From DATDVC01 sp036517695 (lineage in GTDB: Bacteria > Patescibacteriota > Minisyncoccia > Phycocordibacterales > WO2-35-19), in assembly GCA_036517695.1 (NCBI GenBank), contig DATDVC010000002.1, positions 1 through 15,086 of the forward strand: 15,086 nucleotides of DNA, in the 5' to 3' direction. Shown piece by piece: positions 7,206 to 13,453 of the stretch. The translations under genes and the position numbers were made by a program. Each line of letters begins with the position of its first letter. Positions within the stretch are counted from its first letter, which is position 1. The notes under the pieces were generated by a model. The model was not told where the DNA came from, did no database searches, and saw only the letters and a program-made list of their open reading frames with translations.

Positions 7206-8576
7206 ATGGGGATTTCCCGCAAAAAGGATACAACTCTGCTGTTTGTTGTGGACACCGCTCTGCTTTATTTTTCTCTTTGGCTCACTCTCTCTCTGCGCTA
7301 CTGGGAAATACCAACGGAAAAGACTTGGGGCTATCACTTTTTACCCTTCACAATAATAATAGCGGTTTGGCTTCTGGTTTTTTTCATTTCCGGCTTGTAT
7401 GAGAAACACACGCTTATCTTAAAGAGCCGTCTGCCTTCAACTGTTCTTCATACCCAAGTTGCAAACAGTTTTATCGCGGTGCTGTTTTTTTATTTCATAC
7501 CTTACTTCGGTATCGCGCCAAAAACAAATCTTTTTATATACCTTGTTATCTCTTTTGGCCTCGTGCTTCTGTGGAGGATTTATGGAGATAAGCTTTTTAG
7601 AAGCTACAAAAAAGAGCGCGGCATCTTGATTGGTAGCGGCTCCGAAATGAAAGAGCTTTTGGAAGAGGTTAATGGCAATCCTCGCTACAGTCTCGAGTTT
7701 GTTTCCTCTATCGACCTCGATGACATCGAGGGGCTGGATTTTCAAGAAGAAATTTTGCAAAGGATTTATTCGGAAGAAATCCAGATTATCGCCATAGATT
7801 TGAAAAATGAAAAAGTGGAACCGATCTTGCCCCATCTTTACAATCTCATATTCTCAAAAGTTAAGTTCATAGACATGTATAAAGTTTATGAGGATATTTT
7901 TGATTCAGTGCCCCTCTCTTTAGTCAGATATAACTGGTTTTTGGAAAATATATCCACTGAAACTCGCATTACCTATGACGGCTTAAAAAGAGTCATGGAC
8001 ATAATACTCGGCTTAGTGATCGGCCTGGTTTCCTTGTTGGTTTATCCGTTTGTAGTGTTGGCCATAAAACTTGACGATGGAGGTCAAGTATTTTTCGAAC
8101 AAGAAAGGATAGGTAAGAATAATAAAATCATAAAGATAAAAAAATTTAGAAGTATGTCGAAGCGAAGCGAAGATGCTGTAAGCGCGAAGCGAAGCGAAGA
8201 TGCCGAACAAAGCGAGGCAAAAGTTACCAGAGTGGGCAAGTGGATTCGCGCTCTCCGCATAGACGAGCTTCCGCAATTGTGGAGCGTTTTGAAAGGAGAT
8301 CTTTCAATGATAGGTCCGAGGCCTGAAATTCCTTCTTTGGTTAAACATTACGAAGATGAAATTTCTTATTATAATGTCCGGCATTTGATCAAGCCGGGGC
8401 TTTCGGGTTGGGCACAGCTTTATCACAAAGATCCGCCGAAGGTAGTGGCCGATAGCGAAAAGACTCGCCGAAAGCTTTCTTATGATCTCTACTACATCAA
8501 AAACCGTTCCTTCATGCTTGATCTCAAGATTGCTCTCAAAACTATCAAGGCGCTACTATCTAGGAGTGGGGTGTAG
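7206..8576 (+). CDS. polyprenyl-phosphate hexose-1-phosphate transferase
   Basis: The 456-residue protein has four N-terminal membrane segments (within residues ~8-130), a soluble Rossmann-like region (RGILIGSGSEMKELL near 135) and a C-terminal bacterial sugar transferase domain (PF02397). That domain shows a reentrant hydrophobic segment (VMDIILGLVIGLVSLLVYPF), QVFFEQERIGKN, KFRSM at 313-317, the catalytic pair D353-E354 in RIDELPQLW, and GDLSMIGPRPE. The family (WbaP, PglC type) moves a sugar-1-phosphate from a nucleotide sugar to undecaprenyl phosphate at the inner face of the membrane, the first step of a surface glycan. Residues 318-339 (SKRSEDAVSAKRSEDAEQ...) are coded by a tandem DNA repeat placed between KFRSM and the DE pair, a normally variable loop. 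The sugar is unknown. Confidence 0.9.
   Translation: MGISRKKDTTLLFVVDTALLYFSLWLTLSLRYWEIPTEKTWGYHFLPFTIIIAVWLLVFFISGLYEKHTLILKSRLPSTVLHTQVANSFIAVLFFYFIPYFGIAPKTNLFIYLVISFGLVLLWRIYGDKLFRSYKKERGILIGSGSEMKELLEEVNGNPRYSLEFVSSIDLDDIEGLDFQEEILQRIYSEEIQIIAIDLKNEKVEPILPHLYNLIFSKVKFIDMYKVYEDIFDSVPLSLVRYNWFLENISTETRITYDGLKRVMDIILGLVIGLVSLLVYPFVVLAIKLDDGGQVFFEQERIGKNNKIIKIKKFRSMSKRSEDAVSAKRSEDAEQSEAKVTRVGKWIRALRIDELPQLWSVLKGDLSMIGPRPEIPSLVKHYEDEISYYNVRHLIKPGLSGWAQLYHKDPPKVVADSEKTRRKLSYDLYYIKNRSFMLDLKIALKTIKALLSRSGV
8158..8203 (+). repeat. 19-bp repeat, two identical copies, inside a coding region
   Basis: cgaagcgaagcgaagatgc occurs at 8158-8176 and identically at 8185-8203, 8 bp apart, followed by a degenerate piece (cgaacaaagcgaggc). 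The 27-bp period keeps the reading frame. Confidence 0.85.
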
Positions 8577-8586
8577 TCTTTTCTTA

Positions 8587-8636
8587 TTTTCCTAATCTCC
8601 CCCCGTCCCCCTCTTTACTCTAAAGAGGGGGTGACT
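8587..8636 (+). repeat. left terminal inverted repeat with hairpin
   Basis: The hairpin ccccctcttta (8607-8617), loop ctc, taaagaggggg (8621-8631) is a perfect 11-bp stem. It follows the sugar transferase stop by about 30 nt but lacks a T-tract, so it is not a classical terminator. Confidence 0.75.
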
Positions 8637-8676
8637 GCTATTTATTATTCAGTAGTTAAACAATGAGTTGCGCGGT

Positions 8677-8712
8677 TCCCCCTTTAAAGTAAAGGGGGTT
8701 AGGGGGATTAGA
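8677..8712 (+). repeat. internal copy of the hairpin repeat
   Basis: cccccttta (8678-8686), loop aag, taaaggggg (8690-8698) is a perfect 9-bp stem, followed by ttagggggattag. It has the same design and orientation as the right terminal repeat and ends about 16 bp before the putative -10 box of the DUF559 gene. Confidence 0.7.
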
Positions 8713-8727
8713 AGTGGTGATATAAGT

Positions 8728-8733
8728 TATAAT
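8728..8733 (+). promoter_or_regulatory. TATAAT -10 box of the DUF559 gene
   Basis: A perfect TATAAT ends 6 nt before the ATG at 8740, so initiation would fall on the start codon. No good -35 is visible, and no Shine-Dalgarno is present (gccccc precedes the ATG). Confidence 0.5.
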
Positions 8734-8739
8734 GCCCCC

Positions 8740-9114
8740 ATGGACTCCAAATTTCTCTACAACCATAAAACTCTAAAAGAAAGACGAAGAGATCTACGAA
8801 AAAACCAAACCCCAGCCGAAAAGTTATTATGGAAAAATATTTCTAAAGATAAAATTTTTGGGCTAAGATTTTTAAGACAGTATAGTGCTGGTCCCTATAT
8901 TTTGGATTTTTATTGTCCTAAAATCAGGTTGGGAATTGAATTGGATGGAGAAGTTCATAAAGAAAATAAACTTTATGATAGAGACAGAGAAAAATATCTG
9001 GAAAGTTTGGATATCCAAGTGATACGATTTTGGAATGATGATGTTTTGAAGAACACAAAAGAAACTTTGTTAATGTTGCATATTAAAATTAAATCGCTAA
9101 TTAAAGAACAGTAG
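8740..9114 (+). CDS. DUF559 protein, Vsr-like PD-(D/E)XK nuclease fold
   Basis: The 124-residue protein matches the DUF559 family, small proteins related to the very-short-patch-repair endonuclease Vsr. Visible landmarks are the N-terminal RRDLRKNQTPAEKLLW (15-31), FLRQYSAGPYILDFYCP with D56, IELDGEVH with E67 and D69, and VIRFWNDDVL near residue 100. D56, E67 and D69 fit the metal-binding acids of the fold. The family's substrate and role are not established. I use the ATG at 8740; upstream in-frame sequence reads through the repeat and is unlikely to be coding. It is the only gene inside an inverted-repeat unit and is more AT-rich than its neighbours. The stop codon touches the right terminal repeat. 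It interrupts no visible gene. Confidence 0.88.
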   Translation: MDSKFLYNHKTLKERRRDLRKNQTPAEKLLWKNISKDKIFGLRFLRQYSAGPYILDFYCPKIRLGIELDGEVHKENKLYDRDREKYLESLDIQVIRFWNDDVLKNTKETLLMLHIKIKSLIKEQ

Positions 9115-9162
9115 TCACTCCCTCTTTAAAATAAAGAGGGAGTTGGAGGGAGATTAGAAAAA
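9113..9162 (+). repeat. right terminal inverted repeat with hairpin
   Basis: ccctcttta (9120-9128) pairs with taaagaggg (9132-9140), then agttggagggagattagaaaaa completes the terminal repeat. It starts at the DUF559 stop codon and ends 28 bp before the secD start, close to the putative secD promoter. Confidence 0.75.
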
Positions 9163-9174
9163 GGGAGGATGGTG

Positions 9175-9183
9175 TGGTAGGAT
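9175..9183 (+). promoter_or_regulatory. possible extended -10 promoter before secD
   Basis: TGG-TAGGAT (9175-9183) resembles an extended -10 element and ends 7 nt before the ATG. A weaker reading is GATACT (9181-9186). It lies just outside the right terminal repeat of the DUF559 unit. Confidence 0.35.
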
Positions 9184-9190
9184 ACTCAAA

Positions 9191-10411
9191 ATGACGAAAT
9201 ACAGATTTTGGTCTATTGTTGTTATTGCGTGCTCGATTTGGGCGGCTTTTTTCGTGTTTAATGGTGCGCCTTTCAAGTTAGGCCTTGATCTTTCCGGTGG
9301 CACTCACTTGGTTTATAGAGCAGATACTTCAGGTGTTGATTCGGGCGATATTGAAAGCGCCATGACTTCTTTGAGAGATACAATTGAGCGCAGAGTCAAT
9401 CTTTTTGGTGTGGCGGAGCCCATTGTCCAAGTTGAGCAGGGAGGCGCTTTTGAGGGAGAAAAAGAACAAAGACTTATCGTAGAACTTCCGGGAGTGACCG
9501 ATGTGGATGAAGCAGTCAAAAAAATAGGAGAGACGCCGATTTTGGAATTTAAACTTTTAAACCAGGATTCCGGAGAATTCGTTTCAACCGGTCTTTCCGG
9601 CAGTAGGCTAGAGAGGGCAGAGTTGAGGTTTGACAGCAATCAGATTGGATCTGCTCCGATAGTCGGCCTCAAATTTAATTCTGAAGGGCAAGTTTTATTT
9701 TCCCAAATCACTCGAGAAAACACCGGTAAAGTGCTGGGCATTTTTCTTGACGGAATTTTGCTTCAGGCTCCGTATATCAAAGAAGAGATATCGGGAGGAG
9801 AGGCGGTGATAACGGGGAGCTTTACGGTTGATGAGGCCAAGCAGATTGTCAGAGACTTGAATTATGGAGCATTGCCGATGCCGGTCGAACTTATCGGCAC
9901 CGAAACCATAGGGGCGACCCTCGGCGGGGAAGCGCTTTCAAGTGGGGTTAAGGCCGCAGTGGTAGGTCTTTTGCTTGTCGCTCTATTTATGATTGTTTGG
10001 TATAGACTGCCCGGATTTATTTCTGTGTTGGCTCTTTCTGTTTACGTGATCGCTATGCTTCTTTTATTTAAAATTATTCCAGTGACGCTCACAGCCGCGG
10101 GTATCGCAGGGTTTATCATATCTATAGGCATGGCGATAGACGCCAACATAATAATTTTCGAGCGACTCAAAGAGCTGAAGACCAGAAATGTAGGAGGCGC
10201 GGAAGCCGTTGGCGAATCTTTCAAACATGCCTGGTCTGCAATCAGAGACGGCCAGTTAACTACCTTTTTAGGAGCCATAGTCCTGTTTTGGTTTGGCACG
10301 TCAAGCGTCGAAGGCTTTGCCCTTGTTTTGGGTCTGGGAACTTTAGTGTCGGTCTGGAGCTCCATGTTTGTATCAAGAATTTTTATGTTTTCGATTTATC
10401 TGAAAAATTAA
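9191..10411 (+). CDS. secD: protein translocase subunit SecD
   Basis: The 406-residue protein is a short SecD, as in many bacteria that lack the long first periplasmic region. It has an N-terminal membrane segment (residues 7-25), the conserved GLDLSGGTHLVYR (31-43), an extracytoplasmic domain to about residue 245, and a C-terminal block of about five membrane helices. The hallmark IDANIIIFERLKE follows GMA with D317. SecD with SecF binds SecYEG and uses the proton-motive force to help pull proteins across the membrane late in translocation. The gene is followed after 1 bp by secF, so the two are co-expressed. It lies just downstream of the DUF559 repeat unit. Confidence 0.95.
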   Translation: MTKYRFWSIVVIACSIWAAFFVFNGAPFKLGLDLSGGTHLVYRADTSGVDSGDIESAMTSLRDTIERRVNLFGVAEPIVQVEQGGAFEGEKEQRLIVELPGVTDVDEAVKKIGETPILEFKLLNQDSGEFVSTGLSGSRLERAELRFDSNQIGSAPIVGLKFNSEGQVLFSQITRENTGKVLGIFLDGILLQAPYIKEEISGGEAVITGSFTVDEAKQIVRDLNYGALPMPVELIGTETIGATLGGEALSSGVKAAVVGLLLVALFMIVWYRLPGFISVLALSVYVIAMLLLFKIIPVTLTAAGIAGFIISIGMAIDANIIIFERLKELKTRNVGGAEAVGESFKHAWSAIRDGQLTTFLGAIVLFWFGTSSVEGFALVLGLGTLVSVWSSMFVSRIFMFSIYLKN

Positions 10412-10412
10412 A

Positions 10413-11327
10413 ATGTTTGCAGTAAAAAACAGAAAAATATTTTTTGCAATTTCAGGCGTCATGCTACTGGTTTCTTATACCTTGATGTTGATTTGGGGAT
10501 TCAACGTCGGGACTGATTTTAAGGGTGGCACTATCGTTGAAGTTAAATATACGGAAAATGTTCCCGAAAAATCAGTCATAGAGGAAGCTCTAAAGGGCCT
10601 CAATTTAGGCGATGCTTCTGTGCGCAGAGCGGGGGAGACTGGCTTTATAGTAAGGATGAAAGATTTGTCGGCAGATGATCAGGAGTTGCTAAAGTCTGCC
10701 ATGAGCGTCAACAATGCTTACCCATACGAACTTGAGAGACTAAATTCCGTCGGACCGACAATTGGCAAAGAACTTACTGAAAAAGCTTGGGTCGCTATAG
10801 TTGTGATCATAATAATCACAATACTTTTCATTGCCTATGCTTTTAGAGGCGTCTCTTTTTCAAAAGGAAAAGGCGTTTCCTCTTGGGTTTATGGTTTCGT
10901 CTCTATCGTTGCTCTGATCCATGACATTACAATACCTGCCGTGGCGGCGGTTATTTTCGGCAAATTTCTTGGAATGGAAGTTGATGCGCTGTTTGTGACA
11001 GCCCTCCTTTCTCTTTTGGGGTATTCTATAAATGACACGATAATAATCTTCGATCGTATTCGGGAAAATTTGAAAGAAAATCAGGAACGAAATTTAGGGG
11101 AGTCTTTTGAAAATACAGTGGGGAAAAGCTTGTCTCAAACTTATGGCCGATCAATAAATACTTCACTCACGGTCTTTTTGGTCCTAGTCTCGCTTCTTGT
11201 TTTGGGTAGCGCATCTGTCAAATTTTTCATACTGACGCTCATAATCGGCACCATCGCCGGAGTTTACTCCTCAATCTTTCTTGCCGCCCCGCTTTTGGTG
11301 GAAATCAATAATCGGAGGAGGAAGTAG
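10413..11327 (+). CDS. secF: protein translocase subunit SecF
   Basis: The 304-residue protein has an N-terminal membrane segment, the conserved GTDFKGGTIVEVKY (residues ~31-44), a small extracytoplasmic domain, and five C-terminal membrane helices. The hallmark YSINDTIIIFDRIREN contains D208, the counterpart of the essential acidic residue in SecD. SecF forms the SecDF complex with the product of the gene 1 bp upstream. Length is normal for SecF. The start ATG at 10413 almost touches the secD stop, which suggests translational coupling, because no separate Shine-Dalgarno or promoter is visible. A C-rich hairpin repeat begins immediately after its stop codon. Confidence 0.95.
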   Translation: MFAVKNRKIFFAISGVMLLVSYTLMLIWGFNVGTDFKGGTIVEVKYTENVPEKSVIEEALKGLNLGDASVRRAGETGFIVRMKDLSADDQELLKSAMSVNNAYPYELERLNSVGPTIGKELTEKAWVAIVVIIIITILFIAYAFRGVSFSKGKGVSSWVYGFVSIVALIHDITIPAVAAVIFGKFLGMEVDALFVTALLSLLGYSINDTIIIFDRIRENLKENQERNLGESFENTVGKSLSQTYGRSINTSLTVFLVLVSLLVLGSASVKFFILTLIIGTIAGVYSSIFLAAPLLVEINNRRRK

Positions 11328-11357
11328 CCCCTCCCTAGCCCTCCCCAAAGGGGAGGG
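11328..11357 (+). repeat. solo G/C-rich hairpin repeat after secF
   Basis: ccctcccc (11339-11346), loop aaa, ggggaggg (11350-11357) is a perfect 8-bp stem preceded by cccctcccta. The design (C-run, then a hairpin with C-rich left arm and G-rich right arm) matches the terminal repeats of the DUF559 unit 2 kb upstream. No T-tract follows, so it is not a standard terminator. Confidence 0.55.
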
Positions 11358-11376
11358 AACCAAACCACCCCCACCT

Positions 11377-11398
11377 ATTGCTTTTTAGCAATACTTTT
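11377..11398 (+). terminator. weak hairpin, possible secDF terminator
   Basis: attgct (11377-11382), loop tttt, agcaat (11387-11392) is followed by acttttgg. The stem is AT-rich and the T-run short, so termination here is uncertain. Confidence 0.3.
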
Positions 11399-11428
11399 GG
11401 TAGCCTGTAAATAGGAGTGTACCATGAT

Positions 11429-12157
11429 ATGCAATTATTCGGCGATGGAGAAAGTTTTGAACGAGCTCTTTTTGGGGAACCAGAAGAAATCATTCTTGAA
11501 CTAGGGTTGTCCAAACCCAGAGGTTTTACGGAGGATGTAAGCAGAATTATAAGACATCTTTCAAGAAGCAAGACTCACAGACGATGTCCGAAGACCCACG
11601 TGGCTAAGGCTATGTATTTGGGGGTAAAAAAAGAACTTGCTCTGCTTGGGGTTTCAACTTCCGGACTTCGTCTTTTCTCTTTAATCGGCACTAACGCTGA
11701 TAAATACTACGAGACTGACGCGTTATTTTATCTGCCTTATTGCCGCGGATACGAGAGTGTCGTGGTAACTATTGACGCACGGTGGATCAATCCAGAATTG
11801 TTTGAACGACTGAGAGATTATTGGATTGAATCATCGGAGGGTTTAGTGTATTCGGAGTTGAATTTACAGGGGGATCTATTTGCCCACAGTAGAATCTTTT
11901 TCGAGCACAGTGTTAAAAATCCTGAGTGCGGTAGGTGGATTCTTTCTCGAGAATATAAGGCATTATGGGAAAGGGGATACTTGCCTGCTGTCCCCAAGGA
12001 GATGATTGACCGGCCGGTAATGAGACCGGAAAATCATCTAACTCTTACTCAATACCACTTGGAAAAACCATGGAGGAGGAAAGCGTTTACGCGTCTTGTT
12101 GCTTGTGAACTTTGGAAACAAATAAGAATAAACACAAACGGCAAAAGACTTTTTTGA
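11429..12157 (+). CDS. hypothetical protein, 242 residues
   Basis: I do not recognise a family. I use the ATG at 11429 with AGGAG (11413-11417) as Shine-Dalgarno; the in-frame GTG at 11417 overlaps that motif. The protein has no signal peptide or membrane segment and looks cytoplasmic. The N-terminal third is rich in charged residues, with a basic stretch (HLSRSKTHRRCPKTH, residues ~43-57). The middle has a likely beta-strand core (DALFYLPYCRGYESVVVTIDARWI). The C-terminus is basic (KPWRRKAFTRL...KQIRINTNGKRLF). These are compatible with nucleic-acid binding but do not show it. The gene stands alone: a repeat hairpin lies upstream and a strong terminator directly at its stop. Coding is supported by the Shine-Dalgarno, the long open frame and the terminator. 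Confidence 0.7.
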   Translation: MQLFGDGESFERALFGEPEEIILELGLSKPRGFTEDVSRIIRHLSRSKTHRRCPKTHVAKAMYLGVKKELALLGVSTSGLRLFSLIGTNADKYYETDALFYLPYCRGYESVVVTIDARWINPELFERLRDYWIESSEGLVYSELNLQGDLFAHSRIFFEHSVKNPECGRWILSREYKALWERGYLPAVPKEMIDRPVMRPENHLTLTQYHLEKPWRRKAFTRLVACELWKQIRINTNGKRLF

Positions 12158-12195
12158 CCCGACATGACACTTAGGTGTGGGAATGTCGGGTTTTT
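12158..12195 (+). terminator. rho-independent terminator
   Basis: cccgacat (12158-12165) pairs perfectly with atgtcggg (12183-12190), with a smaller inner pairing (cac/gtg), and a run of five T follows. It starts at the base after the stop codon of the upstream gene. Confidence 0.85.
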
Positions 12196-12221
12196 CGTTG
12201 CAAAATAAGGATTTTTTGGGC

Positions 12222-12249
12222 TTGACAAATATTTTTATAGGTGTATAAT
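12222..12249 (+). promoter_or_regulatory. strong sigma-70-type promoter
   Basis: Consensus TTGACA (12222-12227), a 16-nt spacer and consensus TATAAT (12244-12249). Predicted start is near 12256, giving a leader of about 50 nt before the ATG at 12308, with AAGGG (12297-12301) as Shine-Dalgarno. This is the strongest promoter in the window. Confidence 0.85.
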
Positions 12250-12307
12250 CCCCCATAGAAGTCGGGCGATATGCTTTTGACATCTAGAAAGGATACAAGG
12301 GAATATC

Positions 12308-13078
12308 ATGGGTTTTTTTGATGAATTGGATGCGGTTTGCAATGCGCAAAATGCGCATCTAGATCAGCTTTTTGCACAACAGCAGGCGGACGCTGCCGCC
12401 GCCCAGGCAAGAGAAGAAGAAGAAAAGAAGACAAAGCGTCGTAACTGGGCGGTTGGGGTGTTGGAAGAAGGGAAGATTTCGCTGAATCAGGTGAATAAGA
12501 TCACATCGGCGATGATGATCGTTGTGACTGACCCGGAGATTTCTTGCAAAAAAGCCGAAGAGCTTTTTCTGAAGCATGATCACTATCGGCCGGTGATCTT
12601 CCAGTCGCTCGTTGAGAAGTTTCTGGAGCGAGGAGGCGACCCGGCCGGACCTCTCGGGATGCACTGCATCAAGCGCTCTCTCTCTGTCCTGCCCGGCACT
12701 GACTTGTTCAGAGACGGAAAGGCGTGCGAGTCGCTGGGGATGGCACTTCTGGTGCTGGATCATTTCAATGAGGAGAAGAGGGTGGAAATAGCCAAGGTCT
12801 ACCAACTTCTCCGAAAGATCATACCCTTCACCCAAGAAGGGAACCGCCAAAACATTCCCCACGGTCTCGCGGCGAAGCTGTATCCGCAACACTACAGCGA
12901 CGGCAGGTGCACATATAAATTCGTATCTCGCCATGAGACGGGTGAGGCACGTAAAGTTGAGACGAAGCCGCGGAAATACCATCACGAAAACAAACCGGAG
13001 GATCCGGAGATTACCGCAGCGGTTAAGGCAGCAGCCAATGGTGCGTATGCCAATGTCCGGCTTATCCGTGCTTCCTAG
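12308..13078 (+). CDS. hypothetical protein, 256 residues
   Basis: I do not recognise a family. Residues ~15-45 form a likely charged coiled coil (QQQADAAAAQAREEEEKKTK) with a basic end. Residues ~50-195 look helical and globular (KISLNQVNKITSAMMIVV; AEELFLKHDHYRPVIFQSLVEKFLERGG). The C-terminal ~50 residues are charged and low in hydrophobics. There is no signal peptide or membrane segment. The gene is a self-contained unit: consensus promoter, ~50-nt leader, AAGGG Shine-Dalgarno 6 nt before the ATG, and a terminator after the stop. It is visibly GC-richer than its neighbours and uses G/C-ending codons, which suggests recent acquisition or selection for high expression. Its strong promoter predicts abundance. 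A long antisense frame in the same region is a by-product of the composition. Confidence 0.75.
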   Translation: MGFFDELDAVCNAQNAHLDQLFAQQQADAAAAQAREEEEKKTKRRNWAVGVLEEGKISLNQVNKITSAMMIVVTDPEISCKKAEELFLKHDHYRPVIFQSLVEKFLERGGDPAGPLGMHCIKRSLSVLPGTDLFRDGKACESLGMALLVLDHFNEEKRVEIAKVYQLLRKIIPFTQEGNRQNIPHGLAAKLYPQHYSDGRCTYKFVSRHETGEARKVETKPRKYHHENKPEDPEITAAVKAAANGAYANVRLIRAS

Positions 13079-13108
13079 TAATCGCTCCTTGGGCCATGCG
13101 CCCGACAA

Positions 13109-13149
13109 AGTCCCTCGCATCTGAAGAAGGTGCGGGGGCTTTAACTTTT
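13109..13149 (+). terminator. rho-independent terminator
   Basis: agtccctcgca (13109-13119) pairs with tgcgggggct (13131-13140) with one bulged T, followed by the T-rich tail ttaactttt. It lies 31 nt after the stop of the upstream gene. Confidence 0.65.
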
Positions 13150-13179
13150 CAACAGTTTTTGGTTTGAGAGAACTTGCGA

Positions 13180-13185
13180 TATACT
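13180..13185 (+). promoter_or_regulatory. TATACT -10 box before the small membrane protein gene
   Basis: TATACT ends 6 nt before the ATG at 13192, again the leaderless spacing. No clear -35 and no Shine-Dalgarno are seen. Confidence 0.45.
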
Positions 13186-13191
13186 TTTTAA

Positions 13192-13443
13192 ATGAAAAGC
13201 AGTTTTTATATCTCTCTCGGCATATGGATTGCCATCCTGCCATTCTTGGGGTTTCCCGGAGTTTGGAAAAATATTTTAATCGCTCTCTCCGGAATCTTCC
13301 TCGCCCTGACCGGCATGGGGCCTATGATACTCAAAAAGCTTCAAACCAAATCCAAAATTTCAAAAAGAAAAAAATTTCCAAAAGATGAAGAATTTGTCGA
13401 CAATATAAGCAGTGACTCATCTGATCTTGGAGATTTGAGGTAA
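13192..13443 (+). CDS. small two-TM membrane protein, 83 residues
   Basis: The protein has two hydrophobic segments, about residues 4-22 (FYISLGIWIAILPFLGF) and 26-45 (ILIALSGIFLALTGMGPMIL). A very basic stretch follows (KKLQTKSKISKRKKFPK), then an acidic, Ser/Asp-rich tail. By the positive-inside rule the C-terminus is cytoplasmic, and so is the N-terminus (MKS). I do not recognise a family. The gene lies 10 bp upstream of the DUF4015 gene in the same direction and has its own -10 box, so it probably leads a two-gene operon. Overlapping frames at 13164-13388 are less likely because they lack membrane logic and promoter spacing. Confidence 0.7.
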   Translation: MKSSFYISLGIWIAILPFLGFPGVWKNILIALSGIFLALTGMGPMILKKLQTKSKISKRKKFPKDEEFVDNISSDSSDLGDLR

Positions 13444-13453
13444 AAGCTTAAAA

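Larger units (their letters stand above)
8587..9162 (+). mobile_element. 576-bp unit with 50-bp terminal inverted repeats around a DUF559 gene
   Basis: The left end (8587-8636), read in reverse complement, matches the right end (9113-9162) at 42 of 50 positions, with outer ends TTTTCCTAATCTCC and GGAGATTAGAAAAA. Each terminal repeat contains a G/C-rich hairpin (8607-8631 on the left; ccctcttta/taaagaggg on the right). A third, shorter copy of the same design (8677-8712) lies inside, in the orientation of the right end, next to the gene start. The only gene inside is the DUF559 protein. No transposase is present and I see no clear target-site duplication. The layout suggests a small mobile or mobilisable unit; that it moves is inference. 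Confidence 0.65.

Noticed and set aside
8158..8203. Two 19-bp repeats with a spacer, as a mini-CRISPR.
   Set aside because: Only two copies, an 8-bp spacer, an internal simple repeat (gcgaa) and a coding location with the frame preserved.
8607..8631. The 11-bp hairpin as a terminator of the sugar transferase gene.
   Set aside because: No T-tract follows; it is better explained as part of the terminal inverted repeat.
12359..13243. Long antisense open frame of 294 codons opposite the GC-rich hypothetical gene.
   Set aside because: The plus strand has promoter, Shine-Dalgarno and terminators in register; the antisense frame has none and reflects the GC-rich codon use.
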